Source: FEN-1279 sp964501535 (GTDB taxonomy: Bacteria > Bacteroidota > Ignavibacteria > Tepidaquicellales > Tepidaquicellaceae). Taken from it: DNA of 64,000 nucleotides. The DNA is taken from positions 496,001-560,000 of the forward strand of contig CAZCSV010000002.1 of NCBI GenBank assembly GCA_964501535.1, given 5' to 3'. A program made the translations under genes and the position numbers. The notes beneath the pieces were generated by a model, which was given only the letters and a program-made list of their open reading frames with translations, was not told the DNA's origin and did no database searches. The first letter of the stretch is position 1, and each line of letters begins with the position of its first letter. Positions 26,881-35,964 of the stretch are shown here, piece by piece.

Positions 26881-27768
26881 TTATAAGTTGTTTTTTAACG
26901 CCAGCTTTTTGATTATACCTTTTTGCAATAAAAATATTATTATGAAAATTAAATTTCCCAGTGTAATCGTAAAGATTAAATAAATATCCGGCCTGTTGAT
27001 GAAACAAAAAATAATAACAAGGGTCAGATGTGTCGTTGAACCAATCCAGCTCCAGATTCTCAGCACGGTTTTGTTTTTTCGCTTGTATTCCTCAGGCGTT
27101 ACGTCTAATTCGACGTGCTTTGTCGAGTTTTTCTGCAAATTGCAGTATTTCAGATATATGTTCACAAGCACCTTGTCAATTAATTTCCCTTTTATGCTTT
27201 TCAGCCTCTCTTTCTCCTCCGTGAATTCCGCTATTTCTTCGTTTACATCGTTTACCTTGTTGTATACGTACTGAAGATACATGTTCCTGTAATAATCGAA
27301 AAACATATTCTGCAATACCCTTGAGAAGCCGCCTAAAGTTGCCAGAACCCATGAATATAAAGCATCCCCCGTTATGTGATGCAAAGCAAAACCAATTCCG
27401 AAAAATATGGACGCTCCTGTTACATAATCTATGAAGCCGTCTATTATCCTTCCCACTTTCGTCCCGTTCTTTTTCAGACGGGCAAGCTGCCCGTCCGCAC
27501 AGTCGATTACATTCGAAATAAAAATTGAAATCCCTCCCGCAACTATGTACCGGTATTCTCCGAAATAAAACAAAACTCCCGAGCCTAAACCGAAAAACAT
27601 CGAGATTACAGATAGCTGGTTTGGAGTTAAGCTTGTGGAATATATTAGCTTTACGAAAAGAAATGATATTGGTCTGTATATTATCAAATCCAGAATCTCT
27701 TCGACATCAAAACTCTTTAATGAGGATTTATATTCGTTGTATAATGACATAAGAATTCTTAAAGGCAA
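26881..27768 (-). CDS. CDP-alcohol phosphatidyltransferase
   Basis: 295 aa integral membrane protein. It carries the family signature D-x2-DG-x2-AR-x8-G-x3-D-x3-D as DCADGQLARLKKNGTKVGRIIDGFIDYVTG, near residues 88-115. It joins an alcohol phosphate to a lipid or second alcohol with release of CMP. Its neighbour is a LicC-like nucleotidylyltransferase, so a dedicated phospholipid headgroup or solute pathway is plausible. It is about 100 residues longer than PgsA/PssA; a soluble helical stretch of about 60 residues (EEIAEFTEEKERLKSIKGK) follows the catalytic part. Confidence 0.88.
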   Translation of the reverse strand: MPLRILMSLYNEYKSSLKSFDVEEILDLIIYRPISFLFVKLIYSTSLTPNQLSVISMFFGLGSGVLFYFGEYRYIVAGGISIFISNVIDCADGQLARLKKNGTKVGRIIDGFIDYVTGASIFFGIGFALHHITGDALYSWVLATLGGFSRVLQNMFFDYYRNMYLQYVYNKVNDVNEEIAEFTEEKERLKSIKGKLIDKVLVNIYLKYCNLQKNSTKHVELDVTPEEYKRKNKTVLRIWSWIGSTTHLTLVIIFCFINRPDIYLIFTITLGNLIFIIIFLLQKGIIKKLALKNNL

Positions 27769-27778
27769 AAAACGTATT

Positions 27779-29899
27779 TTAATTGATGATTTTTAATTTA
27801 TGTTTCTTAACTTTTTTTCTGTGTTCCTTTTTTATTTCCGTTAATGATTTTTTCTTAACTTTTGCGACAAGTAATTCCTGTGCGTTTATGCTTTCCTCGC
27901 CCTCCGGCTTTCTGTAATATTTGCCGTCGTTTGCAAGAACTCTGCATTTCTCGTTGTCTTTTAAGTATATATTTAAAATTTCCGTTATGTCCTGCTTTAT
28001 TCCTTTGTCTTCGATGGGATATAAAATCTCTACTCTCCTGTCAAAATTCCTTTCCATTATATCCGCACTTCCCGTATATATTACGGGATTTCCATTGTGA
28101 TTGAAAAAATATGCACGGCTGTGCTCTAAAAATCTTCCGACGATGCTGTAAACATTTATGTTGTCGCTCAAACCCGTTATGTTCGGCTTCAACCTGCATA
28201 TCCCCCTCACAATCAAATCTATTTTTACCCCCTCCGATGATGCATTGTATAATTTCATTATTGTCTTATCGTCTACAAGCGAATTCATTTTGAATAGTAT
28301 GTACCCGTTCCCGAATTCTTTGTGATATTGAACCTCTTCATCAATCATTCTGATTATGCTCTTCCTCATTGAAAAAGGAGCCACTATCAATTTCTTGTAT
28401 GTCGTGAACTTTGAATATCCCGTAAGGTAATTGAACAGATTTGATGCATCCGTGCAGAAGTCCTCGTCGCATGTGAACAACCCGAAATCTGTGTATATTT
28501 TTGCTGTAATCGGATTGTAATTCCCCGTGCTTAAATGCAGATATCTCTTCATTGCTTTATCCTCTCGCCTTACAACGAGTGCCATCTTACAGTGGGTCTT
28601 CAGACCTGCAATTCCGTAAACGACGTGCACTCCCGCATTTTCAAGTGCCCTTGCCCAGATGATGTTGTTCTCTTCGTCGAATCTTGCCTTAAGCTCTACT
28701 ATCGCAGTTACCTGCTTTCCGTTCTCTGCGGCATCTATCAGTGATTTGATTATCGGTGAATCGCCGCTCGTTCTGTATAATGTCAGCTTAATCGCAAATA
28801 CGTTCGGGTCTTCCGCGGCTTGGGCGATGTATTCACTCACGGAAGAAAATGAATAAAAAGGATGATGTATGAAGACGTCCCTCTTCCTTATTTCCTTGAA
28901 GATATTTTCCTCGTCCCTGAAAGATGATGTTATTCTCGGGGCGTATCCTTCGTATTTCAGATTTCTTTTGTCTGTATCGTACAGGTGCATTAAATCACCG
29001 AGATTTAAAGGACCGTCTAACTTGTAAATTTCGTTTTTTACCAGTGATAAGTCATTTACGAGATGATTGAAAATATCATCGGGTATGTCATCTTCTACTT
29101 CGAACCTCACTATGATTCCGAGCCTTCTCTTCTTGACTTCTTCTGCGATTAATGTAAGTAAATCGTCTGCTTCCTCCTCTTCGAGCTCGAGGTCGGCGTT
29201 CCTGGTGATTCTGAATGCATATGATTCTTTGATTTTCATTCCGGGAAAAAGCTTGTGTGCATTGGCTTTTATTATGTCTTCGAGAAGAACATAATTGAAT
29301 CCCGAATCTTTGTTAATCTGATGAAATCTCGGAAAATTCATTGGTACCTGAAGCACCGAAATCTTCTCTTCACTGTTTTCGATGTCCGGGTCTGTCAGTT
29401 TGATTGCAAGAGCGATTGTTCTGTTGACAAGATTCGGAAAAGGATGTACGTTATCGAGTGCAATCGGTGTTAATACGGGGAATACTTCATTATCGAAGTA
29501 ATTTTCAAGCTTCTCCTTTTCCTTTTCTTTTAGCTCATCGTATTTGAAAAAATGTATGTCGTTTTCTGCTAAACCCGGAACCAGCTCCTCGTTGAATATT
29601 CTGTATTGCTCCTTGACTAACGGACATAGCAAATTGTAAATCTCGTCCCGCTGGTCTTTTGCAGTGTATCCGTCGGAGGAAACCTCGTTAATGCCGCTCT
29701 TGACCTGTCGTTTTAAACCCGAAACCCGAATCATGAAAAATTCATCGAGATTAGTGCTGAATATCGAAGTGAACTTGATTCTTTCCAGCAGAGGATTTCT
29801 CTTATCCTCTGCTTCTTCGAGCACTCTTCTGTTAAACTCAATCCAGCTTAATTCACGGTTGAAGAAATATTCCGGTTTATTTTTTAACTCTTCAGACAT
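27779..29899 (-). CDS. ppk1: polyphosphate kinase 1
   Basis: 706 aa, full PPK1 length. The N-terminal FFNRELSWIEFNRRVLEEA, the autophosphorylated His in KRYLHLSTGNYNPITAKIYTDFGLFT, and the C-terminal HSRAYFFNHNGNPVIYTGSADIMERNFDRRVEILYP are all present. It reversibly builds polyphosphate from ATP. Within the minus-strand run it lies 1 bp from the DUF192 gene and near sixA; polyphosphate and SixA-type phosphatase genes are neighbours in several phyla. No exopolyphosphatase is seen in the window. Confidence 0.97.
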   Translation of the reverse strand: MSEELKNKPEYFFNRELSWIEFNRRVLEEAEDKRNPLLERIKFTSIFSTNLDEFFMIRVSGLKRQVKSGINEVSSDGYTAKDQRDEIYNLLCPLVKEQYRIFNEELVPGLAENDIHFFKYDELKEKEKEKLENYFDNEVFPVLTPIALDNVHPFPNLVNRTIALAIKLTDPDIENSEEKISVLQVPMNFPRFHQINKDSGFNYVLLEDIIKANAHKLFPGMKIKESYAFRITRNADLELEEEEADDLLTLIAEEVKKRRLGIIVRFEVEDDIPDDIFNHLVNDLSLVKNEIYKLDGPLNLGDLMHLYDTDKRNLKYEGYAPRITSSFRDEENIFKEIRKRDVFIHHPFYSFSSVSEYIAQAAEDPNVFAIKLTLYRTSGDSPIIKSLIDAAENGKQVTAIVELKARFDEENNIIWARALENAGVHVVYGIAGLKTHCKMALVVRREDKAMKRYLHLSTGNYNPITAKIYTDFGLFTCDEDFCTDASNLFNYLTGYSKFTTYKKLIVAPFSMRKSIIRMIDEEVQYHKEFGNGYILFKMNSLVDDKTIMKLYNASSEGVKIDLIVRGICRLKPNITGLSDNINVYSIVGRFLEHSRAYFFNHNGNPVIYTGSADIMERNFDRRVEILYPIEDKGIKQDITEILNIYLKDNEKCRVLANDGKYYRKPEGEESINAQELLVAKVKKKSLTEIKKEHRKKVKKHKLKIIN

Positions 29900-29900
29900 C

Positions 29901-30464
29901 CTATTGTTTGGTGAAATTTATATAATCCCCTTCATTTATTCCGTATTTATCGGTGTATCCTGCATTGACTTCCACTACATATAAAGTCGGTCCTCCCGAC
30001 GGAAGACTCTTCGTCGACATCGGTGTTGTATTCTTGTGGATTTTTATTATTTTCCTGTTTACGTCAACAAAAATAATGTCGAGAGAAATTAAAGTGTTCT
30101 TCATCCAGAAAGAATGCTCTTCGGCTATGGGAAATATAAACAGCATACCGTGGCTTTCTTCCATGGATTTCCTGTACATCAAACCCTGCATCGTCTTAGG
30201 CTCGTTATCTGCTATCTCAATATCTATTTTACTGATAACGCTCTTACCTTCCTTTTTTAGAAATTCCAGTTCGCCCTGCTTGACAAATTTCGGCTCCTGC
30301 ATGTTTTTCAAAGACTCGTCGTTGCTTTTTACTGTGTATGTGCTTTCCTTTTCTTTGATGTAGTAATCGTAAATAAAATATGCACCTATGGCGACTATTA
30401 AAACCACCAGAATGTATTTCGGATAATTTATATTGCTTTTATTCGTTCTTGCCTTTTCTGCCAT
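29901..30464 (-). CDS. DUF192 family membrane-anchored protein
   Basis: 187 aa. One membrane helix (residues 16-34, YILVVLIVAIGAYFIYDYYI) anchors a periplasmic DUF192 domain (residues 75-185): IEIADNEPKTMQGLMYRKSM, GMLFIFPIAEEHSFWMKNTLISLDIIFVD and the ending VVEVNAGYTDKYGINEGD. DUF192 domains are small beta-barrels of unknown activity. The gene sits between the aminotransferase (9 bp) and ppk1 (1 bp) in the operon. Confidence 0.9.
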   Translation of the reverse strand: MAEKARTNKSNINYPKYILVVLIVAIGAYFIYDYYIKEKESTYTVKSNDESLKNMQEPKFVKQGELEFLKKEGKSVISKIDIEIADNEPKTMQGLMYRKSMEESHGMLFIFPIAEEHSFWMKNTLISLDIIFVDVNRKIIKIHKNTTPMSTKSLPSGGPTLYVVEVNAGYTDKYGINEGDYINFTKQ

Positions 30465-30473
30465 GACTGATTA

Positions 30474-31538
30474 TTATTTGCCTAAAAATTCTTTAATTGA
30501 ATCCATCAGATACATATTCTGCTCTCTCGTTCCCAGCGTTATTCTTGTCTCCGTTTTAAATGCCTCCTCATACAGGAATTTTATCAGAACATTTCTTTCT
30601 TTCAGGAATTTATTTAAATCCTTCCTTATTTCATTGGGCATGTCTACAAGCATAAAGTTTGCATATGATTTGTAAGCCGTAAAACCTTCCAGCTTGCTGA
30701 ATTCTTTGTAAAAATATTCTTTGTCCTCCTGCATTAGTTTTGTTACCCTGTCATAATATTCTTCATCATCCATTGCAATTTCGGCAAGCTTCTCCGAAAG
30801 CCTGTTGTAACCTAAGTATCTTACTGAATAATTGATTAACTCTTCTAAATTTTTTCCTGCAAATGCAAAGCCTATCCTGCAGCCCGCAAGAGCGTAGTAT
30901 TTTGAAAAGGTTCTGCATATTACCAGGTTGGGAAATTCGTCTATGAATGGTTTTACGTATTCATTTTCTTTAGAGCCGAATCCCCAGTATGCTTCATCTA
31001 TCATTACAAGTGAACCGCGGCATGCATCGAGAAACCTTTTTAAATCTTCCTTGGAAATTCTGTTCCCTGTCGGATTGTTCGGTGATGCTATCAAAACAAT
31101 TCTGGGCTTTTCCCTGTCATAAATTTTAATCATTTTCTCGACATCATATGCGAAAGTGTCAACCCCGTCCTCTTTTGTGATGTACATCGGATACTCAACA
31201 TTGAATCCCCCTACTTCATAGGCAACCTTTTTATAATACCACCACGCTTCTTTTGGTATTAATATCTTCTCTTTCCGGTCGAGATAATAATGAATTATTT
31301 GTTTAAGTAAATCTTCACTTCCGTATGAAAGTATGATTTGTCTCTCGTCTATGTTAAATTCTTTTGAAATTTTATCCGATAAAGACGATTTAACACCTCT
31401 TGCATAATCTCTTGAGTACCAGCTTAAATCTTTTGAGGTTACGTTTTTCAAATATTCAAAACATTTTGGTGATGGTCCGTATTGAGATTCGTTCCTGTCA
31501 AGCCATTGAATCTCTTTGTATTTTTTTGTGTCTGTCAT
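30474..31538 (-). CDS. class I/II PLP-dependent aminotransferase (HisC-like)
   Basis: 354 aa, fold type I. Landmarks: LDRNESQYGPSPK at the start, SYGSEDLLKQIIHYYL, SPNNPTGNRISKEDL, MIDEAYWGF, and the PLP-lysine in RTFSKYYALAGCRIGFAFA. Similar to histidinol-phosphate aminotransferase and its paralogues (CobD, phosphonate and lipid-headgroup aminotransferases). No other his gene is nearby, so a role other than histidine synthesis, perhaps together with the nucleotidyltransferase/CDP-alcohol pair of the same operon, is possible but unproven. Confidence 0.85.
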   Translation of the reverse strand: MTDTKKYKEIQWLDRNESQYGPSPKCFEYLKNVTSKDLSWYSRDYARGVKSSLSDKISKEFNIDERQIILSYGSEDLLKQIIHYYLDRKEKILIPKEAWWYYKKVAYEVGGFNVEYPMYITKEDGVDTFAYDVEKMIKIYDREKPRIVLIASPNNPTGNRISKEDLKRFLDACRGSLVMIDEAYWGFGSKENEYVKPFIDEFPNLVICRTFSKYYALAGCRIGFAFAGKNLEELINYSVRYLGYNRLSEKLAEIAMDDEEYYDRVTKLMQEDKEYFYKEFSKLEGFTAYKSYANFMLVDMPNEIRKDLNKFLKERNVLIKFLYEEAFKTETRITLGTREQNMYLMDSIKEFLGK

Positions 31539-31571
31539 AACATTAATTTAATTTATATGATAATAAATGTT

Positions 31572-32342
31572 TTATTTTTTTGTTAGAAATCTTTTTATCC
31601 CGTTTTTGCACTCGTCTGTCATGCGGGTTAAAGCGTTCATATCCACTGCATATTCGAGCGCAGATTCGAAACTCATCGATGATATGTTCTTGAACATCTC
31701 TTTAGTTAACATTACTGAGCTCGAAGGTAATTGATTCAGACATTCGCACATTTTTCCCGTGAAATTTTCCAGCATGTATTCTTCTACTACATAATTTACG
31801 AACCCGATGTCGTATGCCTCCGTTCCCGTAATGAATTTTGAGGTTATCAGTAAATCCTTTGCATGCGTTTCCGTAACTCTCTTCAATAAAAACACCATCA
31901 CAATCGCAGGTATAAATCCGATTTTCACTTCGGTGTATCCGAACTGCGCTTTGTCCGATGATATTATAATATCACAGGCGCTCGCTAAACCGCACCCGCC
32001 TGCAAGAGCATAACCGTTTACCATGGCAATAGTGGGCTTTCTGCAATTGTAAATTGACAATAGCATGTTTTTCAAGTTATCTGAATCCTTTTTGTTTTGA
32101 AGAATGTTGTATTCCGAAATTTTATGCAGATATTCCAGATTCATACCCGTGCAGAAATTTCCTCCCGCTCCCGTTATTATTATCGATTTTGTCTCATCAT
32201 CCTTTGAAAATTTATTCATTGCATCTGTAATTTCGAAAATCATTTCCTCGTCTAACGAATTCCTCTTCTCCGGCCTGTTGAGTATCAGTTTTTTCGTCTG
32301 ACCGGTCTCGATTATCAGAATATTCTTGTATTTGTTTTCCAT
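31572..32342 (-). CDS. enoyl-CoA hydratase/isomerase family protein
   Basis: 256 aa, crotonase fold. The oxyanion-hole segments are ITGAGGNFCTGMNLEYLHK and MVNGYALAGGCGLASACDIIISSDKAQFGYTEVKIGFIPA, which carries the usual catalytic Glu region. Members hydrate or isomerise acyl-CoA in fatty-acid or amino-acid breakdown. The gene stands without other beta-oxidation genes in the run, so its substrate cannot be inferred. It lies 9 bp from the ABC ATPase gene. Confidence 0.88.
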   Translation of the reverse strand: MENKYKNILIIETGQTKKLILNRPEKRNSLDEEMIFEITDAMNKFSKDDETKSIIITGAGGNFCTGMNLEYLHKISEYNILQNKKDSDNLKNMLLSIYNCRKPTIAMVNGYALAGGCGLASACDIIISSDKAQFGYTEVKIGFIPAIVMVFLLKRVTETHAKDLLITSKFITGTEAYDIGFVNYVVEEYMLENFTGKMCECLNQLPSSSVMLTKEMFKNISSMSFESALEYAVDMNALTRMTDECKNGIKRFLTKK

Positions 32343-32351
32343 TCTGCTTCC

Positions 32352-33158
32352 CTAATTTTTAGTTAAAATATGATAATCATTATCAAAATTCACAATCTTG
32401 GATTTTACTTTGAAAAATTTCTCCACCGTTTCTTCAGTTATTACTTTCTTCGTTTCATCGTACAGTATAAGCCCGCCTCTGTCGAGCAATAAAGCTTTCT
32501 CCGTGTATTTTAATGCAAGGTTTATATTGTGTGTTACTACTATAATCGTTAGCTTTTTTTCTTTGTTCAGCTTTCTCAGTATTGAAAAAATTTCATGCTG
32601 AAAATTTATATCGAGAAAAGTAAGCGGCTCGTCTATTATTAATATCTTTTCCGATAAATCGGAACCTATATCCAACTGAACCAGCGATAAAGTTACCAGA
32701 ACTTTCTGCTTTTCTCCTCCGGAAAGTTCGTTTACGGACTTTTTTTCGTAACTGCTGATTCCCGTTGCCTCTATACTCTCTTTTACCGCCGCTTTGTCTT
32801 TATCCGAAAAAGTAAAATCCGAAAACCTCTTGTGTGCATACCTGCCGAGCAGTAAAAAGTCAAAAACACTTAATCCGTTGTTCCCGTTTAAAGATGACTG
32901 CGGCAGATAACTGAGTATCCTGGATATCTCTTTCTTCGTGTAGACGCCGATTTCCTTTTCACATAAAAGAATCTTCCCCTCATATCGGGTGTATATCCCG
33001 GAAATTAACTTGACCAGCGTGGATTTGCCCGAACCGTTCCTTCCGATTACCGATATAAAATCATTTTTAAGAACACTGATGTTTATTTTGTTCAGGGTAA
33101 AATTATCATTACCGTATGAAAAACTTAATCCCTCTGTCTTTAATATTTCTTTTTGCAT
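32352..33158 (-). CDS. ABC transporter ATP-binding protein (FecE/BtuD-like)
   Basis: 268 aa. Walker A GRNGSGKST, Q-loop SYLPQSS, signature LSGGEKQKV, Walker B ILIIDEPLTFLD and the switch His in VVTHN are all intact. It is of the iron-siderophore/haem/cobalamin import class. No permease or substrate-binding gene occurs in the window, so this is an orphan ATPase, unless its partners lie elsewhere. Confidence 0.9.
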   Translation of the reverse strand: MQKEILKTEGLSFSYGNDNFTLNKINISVLKNDFISVIGRNGSGKSTLVKLISGIYTRYEGKILLCEKEIGVYTKKEISRILSYLPQSSLNGNNGLSVFDFLLLGRYAHKRFSDFTFSDKDKAAVKESIEATGISSYEKKSVNELSGGEKQKVLVTLSLVQLDIGSDLSEKILIIDEPLTFLDINFQHEIFSILRKLNKEKKLTIIVVTHNINLALKYTEKALLLDRGGLILYDETKKVITEETVEKFFKVKSKIVNFDNDYHILTKN

Positions 33159-33197
33159 ATTCTTAAAACCTGTCTGAAATCCTGACGACTTCTATAT

Positions 33198-33689
33198 CTA
33201 CTTCTGGAATTCCGTCGTCTTGGGATTCAAATACCATTCGAATTTTCCGCTCCCTTTATCCAAATCCATATCGATGTAACATACTCCCGCTTTCTTCATA
33301 CCGAACTCAACGTCTTTTTTGTCCGTGAAATTTTTTACAATCGTACTTAACATCGGCTCGTGTCCTACCATAGCTATGGATTTGAAAATCGAATTACGCT
33401 TTAAAAGCTGTATCACTTTTTCCGTTGCTGACGCCATGGCAAGTTCATTCGAAATCTCGACGTCATTCTTGTACTTTACCGTAATAGCCAGTATCTCGGC
33501 TGTCTGTACCGACCTTATTAAAGGACTCGTAAAGATTTTTTCCAGGTCGAGCATCTCATCCTTCAGCAGCTTGAATACGTTTATCGCTATCCTTCTGCCT
33601 TTCGGTGTTATAAACCTGTGTTCGTCACTTCTTACAGATTCAGTCTCGTAATCTATAGCTTCTGTATGACGAATTAAATAGAGCTTCAT
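33198..33689 (-). CDS. sixA: SixA-like histidine phosphatase
   Basis: 163 aa. RHTEA at residues 6-10 holds the catalytic His of the phosphoglycerate-mutase superfamily; SPLIRSVQTAEIL and MVGHEPMLS supply the other active-site residues. The size and sequence fit SixA, which dephosphorylates phospho-histidine proteins. It is the second gene of the minus-strand run, 35 bp after mtaB. Confidence 0.85.
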   Translation of the reverse strand: MKLYLIRHTEAIDYETESVRSDEHRFITPKGRRIAINVFKLLKDEMLDLEKIFTSPLIRSVQTAEILAITVKYKNDVEISNELAMASATEKVIQLLKRNSIFKSIAMVGHEPMLSTIVKNFTDKKDVEFGMKKAGVCYIDMDLDKGSGKFEWYLNPKTTEFQK

Positions 33690-33724
33690 AATATATTATT
33701 TTGTTTTGTTCTAAAATAATTTAT

Positions 33725-35053
33725 TTATTTTTCAACTTTGCCGCATAAATATTTTACTCCCGTTGCTTCGCTGAACCTTACGGGCAAAATATTATTCTCA
33801 TATTCCTTTCTGTATTCTACTCTCGCCCTTATGTAATTGGACGTCCACCCTTCTATAAAATCTCCCTTGCGCGTCTCGAAAAGTACATCCTGCCTCTTGT
33901 CAATGTGCCTCGTGTAAAATTCGAACTTCTTTTTGTTCGATAAATTCCGCAGTATCTGACTCCTCAGTTTCCTCTCCTTTACGTCTACCTTCCCGTCCAT
34001 TACTGCCGCCGCCGTGTTCCTCCTCTCCGAATAATTGAAAACATGCAAATAAGATATATTTATGGAATTTATGAAATTAAAAGTATTTTCAAAATGCTTT
34101 TCCGTTTCACCTGGAAATCCGACTATTACGTCTATCCCTATCCCTGCATCGTCGATTCTCTCGTTTAACTTCCGAATCAGCTCGCCGAATACTTCCGGAT
34201 TGTACCTCCTCTTCATTTTCCTCAGAATCTCTGCGTCTCCGCTCTGAAGCGGTATGTGAAAATGATTGCAGAATTTTTCCGATGATTTTATTAGTTCGAT
34301 TATATCGTCATTCAGTAAATTCGGCTCTATAGAGCTTATCCTGATTCGCTTTATATCCGTCTTGTCTAACCTGTAAAGAACATCTGCTAATTCAAAATTC
34401 TTATTTCCGTCATTGTAACTGTAATCTCCCGTGTTTACTCCCGTAAGTATGATTTCTTTGTATCCCGAATCGATTATCTTCTTTGCGTTTTCGATTACCT
34501 TATTAATATCCAGACTCCTCGACTTTCCCCTCGCCATCGGTATCGTGCAAAAAGCACAGTTGTAATCGCATCCGTCCTGTATCTTTAAAAAAGCCCTCGT
34601 CCTCGAATCCACATCCGACGAAAATGCCTCTCCTATGTAATCAGAATCTTCAAGCGGGGATACGTATACATCGGCTTGGTTCCTTTTTCCGAAACACGAA
34701 AGACTCTCCGCATCGAGATTTTCTATGTAATCGAATAATCTGAATTTCTCGTTCGTTCCAAGTATCAAATCCACGCCTTCTATCGAAGCGATTTCATCCG
34801 GCTGTAACTGTGCATAACAACCCGTTACTATCACGTAAGTATCGGGATTGTTACGTATCACGCTCCGTATTATCTGCTTGCACTCCTTGTCCGCTTTGTT
34901 CGTTACCGTGCATGTGTTAAGAACAAAAATGTCGGTCTTCTCTCCGAACTCCATGAGCGTTATGCCCCTGCTCTGAAATTGCTTCGCTATGCTCGATGTT
35001 TCACTGTAATTTAATTTGCATCCGAGCGTATGTAATGAGACCGTCTTTTGCAT
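33725..35053 (-). CDS. mtaB: tRNA (N6-threonylcarbamoyladenosine(37)-C2)-methylthiotransferase
   Basis: 442 aa. The N-terminal UPF0004 domain has cysteines in LHTLGCKLN, VLNTCTVTNKAD and VTGCYAQ. The radical-SAM cluster motif is QDGCDYNCAFCTIP. A TRAM-like end follows. The start MQKTVSLHTLGCKLNYSE is typical of MtaB rather than MiaB or RimO. It adds a methylthio group to t6A37 of tRNAs reading ANN codons. It is the first gene of the eleven-gene minus-strand run down to ispG. Confidence 0.94.
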   Translation of the reverse strand: MQKTVSLHTLGCKLNYSETSSIAKQFQSRGITLMEFGEKTDIFVLNTCTVTNKADKECKQIIRSVIRNNPDTYVIVTGCYAQLQPDEIASIEGVDLILGTNEKFRLFDYIENLDAESLSCFGKRNQADVYVSPLEDSDYIGEAFSSDVDSRTRAFLKIQDGCDYNCAFCTIPMARGKSRSLDINKVIENAKKIIDSGYKEIILTGVNTGDYSYNDGNKNFELADVLYRLDKTDIKRIRISSIEPNLLNDDIIELIKSSEKFCNHFHIPLQSGDAEILRKMKRRYNPEVFGELIRKLNERIDDAGIGIDVIVGFPGETEKHFENTFNFINSINISYLHVFNYSERRNTAAAVMDGKVDVKERKLRSQILRNLSNKKKFEFYTRHIDKRQDVLFETRKGDFIEGWTSNYIRARVEYRKEYENNILPVRFSEATGVKYLCGKVEK

Positions 35054-35269
35054 TGGTATAATTTAGGAATTTTTCAAACTTAAATTAATGGAAAAATAAA
35101 TATTACACGGATAAATACCTGACAATGCAAAATAATATAAAATTCTTCGGTTTCATTGGCTTTTTAATTTTGTTGTACCTATAAATATGGGAATAAATAA
35201 AGTATACTTAATTTCCAAATTACCGGGTTTAGGAGGCTAAGTGAAAGTTGTTTTATTTTTTTTTAATAG

Positions 35270-35470
35270 CCACGACTTTTAAGTCGTGGATAAGAGAGCA
35301 CCTCAAATGGGCTTTAGCCCAAAACGCTTTAAGATTAAGAACTAAAGTTCTATATGTGGTATTATTATTCCACGAGCTATGCGCCGTGTCGCACATGGCT
35401 ATAAGCAATAAAAATTATATTTTTTACCTCGTTACTGGGTACCCTCTGGGTCAGCCCCAGCTTCGTAACG
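35270..35470. repeat. chain of five hairpins (REP-like palindromic element)
   Basis: Within 200 bp there are five inverted repeats in line: CCACGACTTTTAAGTCGTGG (35270-35289), TGGGCTTTAGCCCA (35308-35321), AGAACTAAAGTTCT (35338-35351), AGCTATGCG...CGCACATGGCT (35375-35400) and CGTTACTGGG...CCCAGCTTCGTAACG (35430-35470). There is no T-run after most of them. An open frame of 77 codons crosses them but has no protein character. This gap of 456 bp (35054-35509) holds nothing else recognisable. Confidence 0.75.
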
Positions 35471-35509
35471 CCAATTTATAGTTTAATATAATATACATTT
35501 TCACTATTT

Positions 35510-35758
35510 TTGAATAAGGTTATGAATAACGAATTATACCAAAAAGTCGAAAACGTTCTGAAAAAACTCCGCCCTTACCTTCAGGTTGACGGGGGAGACG
35601 TGGAACTGGTGGAAATCACCGACGATTTTATCGTGAAAGTCAAACTACTCGGCTCTTGCTATTCCTGCCCCCTTAACTTAATGACACTCCGCGCCGGTAT
35701 CGAAAGAAAAATTATGAACGAAGTCCCGCAAATCATCCGCCTCGAAAATGTGAATTAA
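35510..35758 (+). CDS. NifU-like C-terminal domain Fe-S scaffold protein
   Basis: About 80 aa. The NifU C-terminal domain is complete: LRPYLQVDGGDVELVEITDD and the cluster-binding CxxC in LLGSCYSCPLNLMTLRAGIERKI. An alternative start is ATG 35522 (MNNELYQK), which fits the family better. It donates or carries Fe-S clusters in the cytoplasm. It is a single gene flanked by repeats on both sides; 200 bp downstream are two terminator-like hairpins. Confidence 0.92.
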   Translation: MNKVMNNELYQKVENVLKKLRPYLQVDGGDVELVEITDDFIVKVKLLGSCYSCPLNLMTLRAGIERKIMNEVPQIIRLENVN

Positions 35759-35789
35759 AAGATTTTAAAATTTCAGGATTTTAAAGTTT

Positions 35790-35917
35790 GAAGATTTTAA
35801 AGATCGAAGATTTTAAAGATCGAAGATTTTAAAGATCGAAGATTTAAAAGAATGAAGATTTAAAAGAATGAAGATTTAAAAGAATGAAGATTTAAAAGAA
35901 TGAAGATTTATAGATTT
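35790..35917. repeat. 16-bp tandem repeat array, eight units
   Basis: Three copies of GAAGATTTTAAAGATC are followed by four copies of GAAGATTTAAAAGAAT and one degenerate unit. More divergent units (about 35758-35789) precede them. There are no spacers, so it is not a CRISPR array. Confidence 0.9.
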
Positions 35918-35964
35918 TAGATTTCTCTACCTTTTTTGGAATTACTAAATTAAATAAAATAAAT

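Noticed and set aside
35248..35481. 77-codon ORF
   Set aside because: It lies entirely on the chain of hairpins, and its sequence is dictated by the palindromes.
35790..35917. CRISPR or iteron array
   Set aside because: The units are directly adjacent with no spacers, and no replication initiator gene or DnaA-box cluster is nearby.
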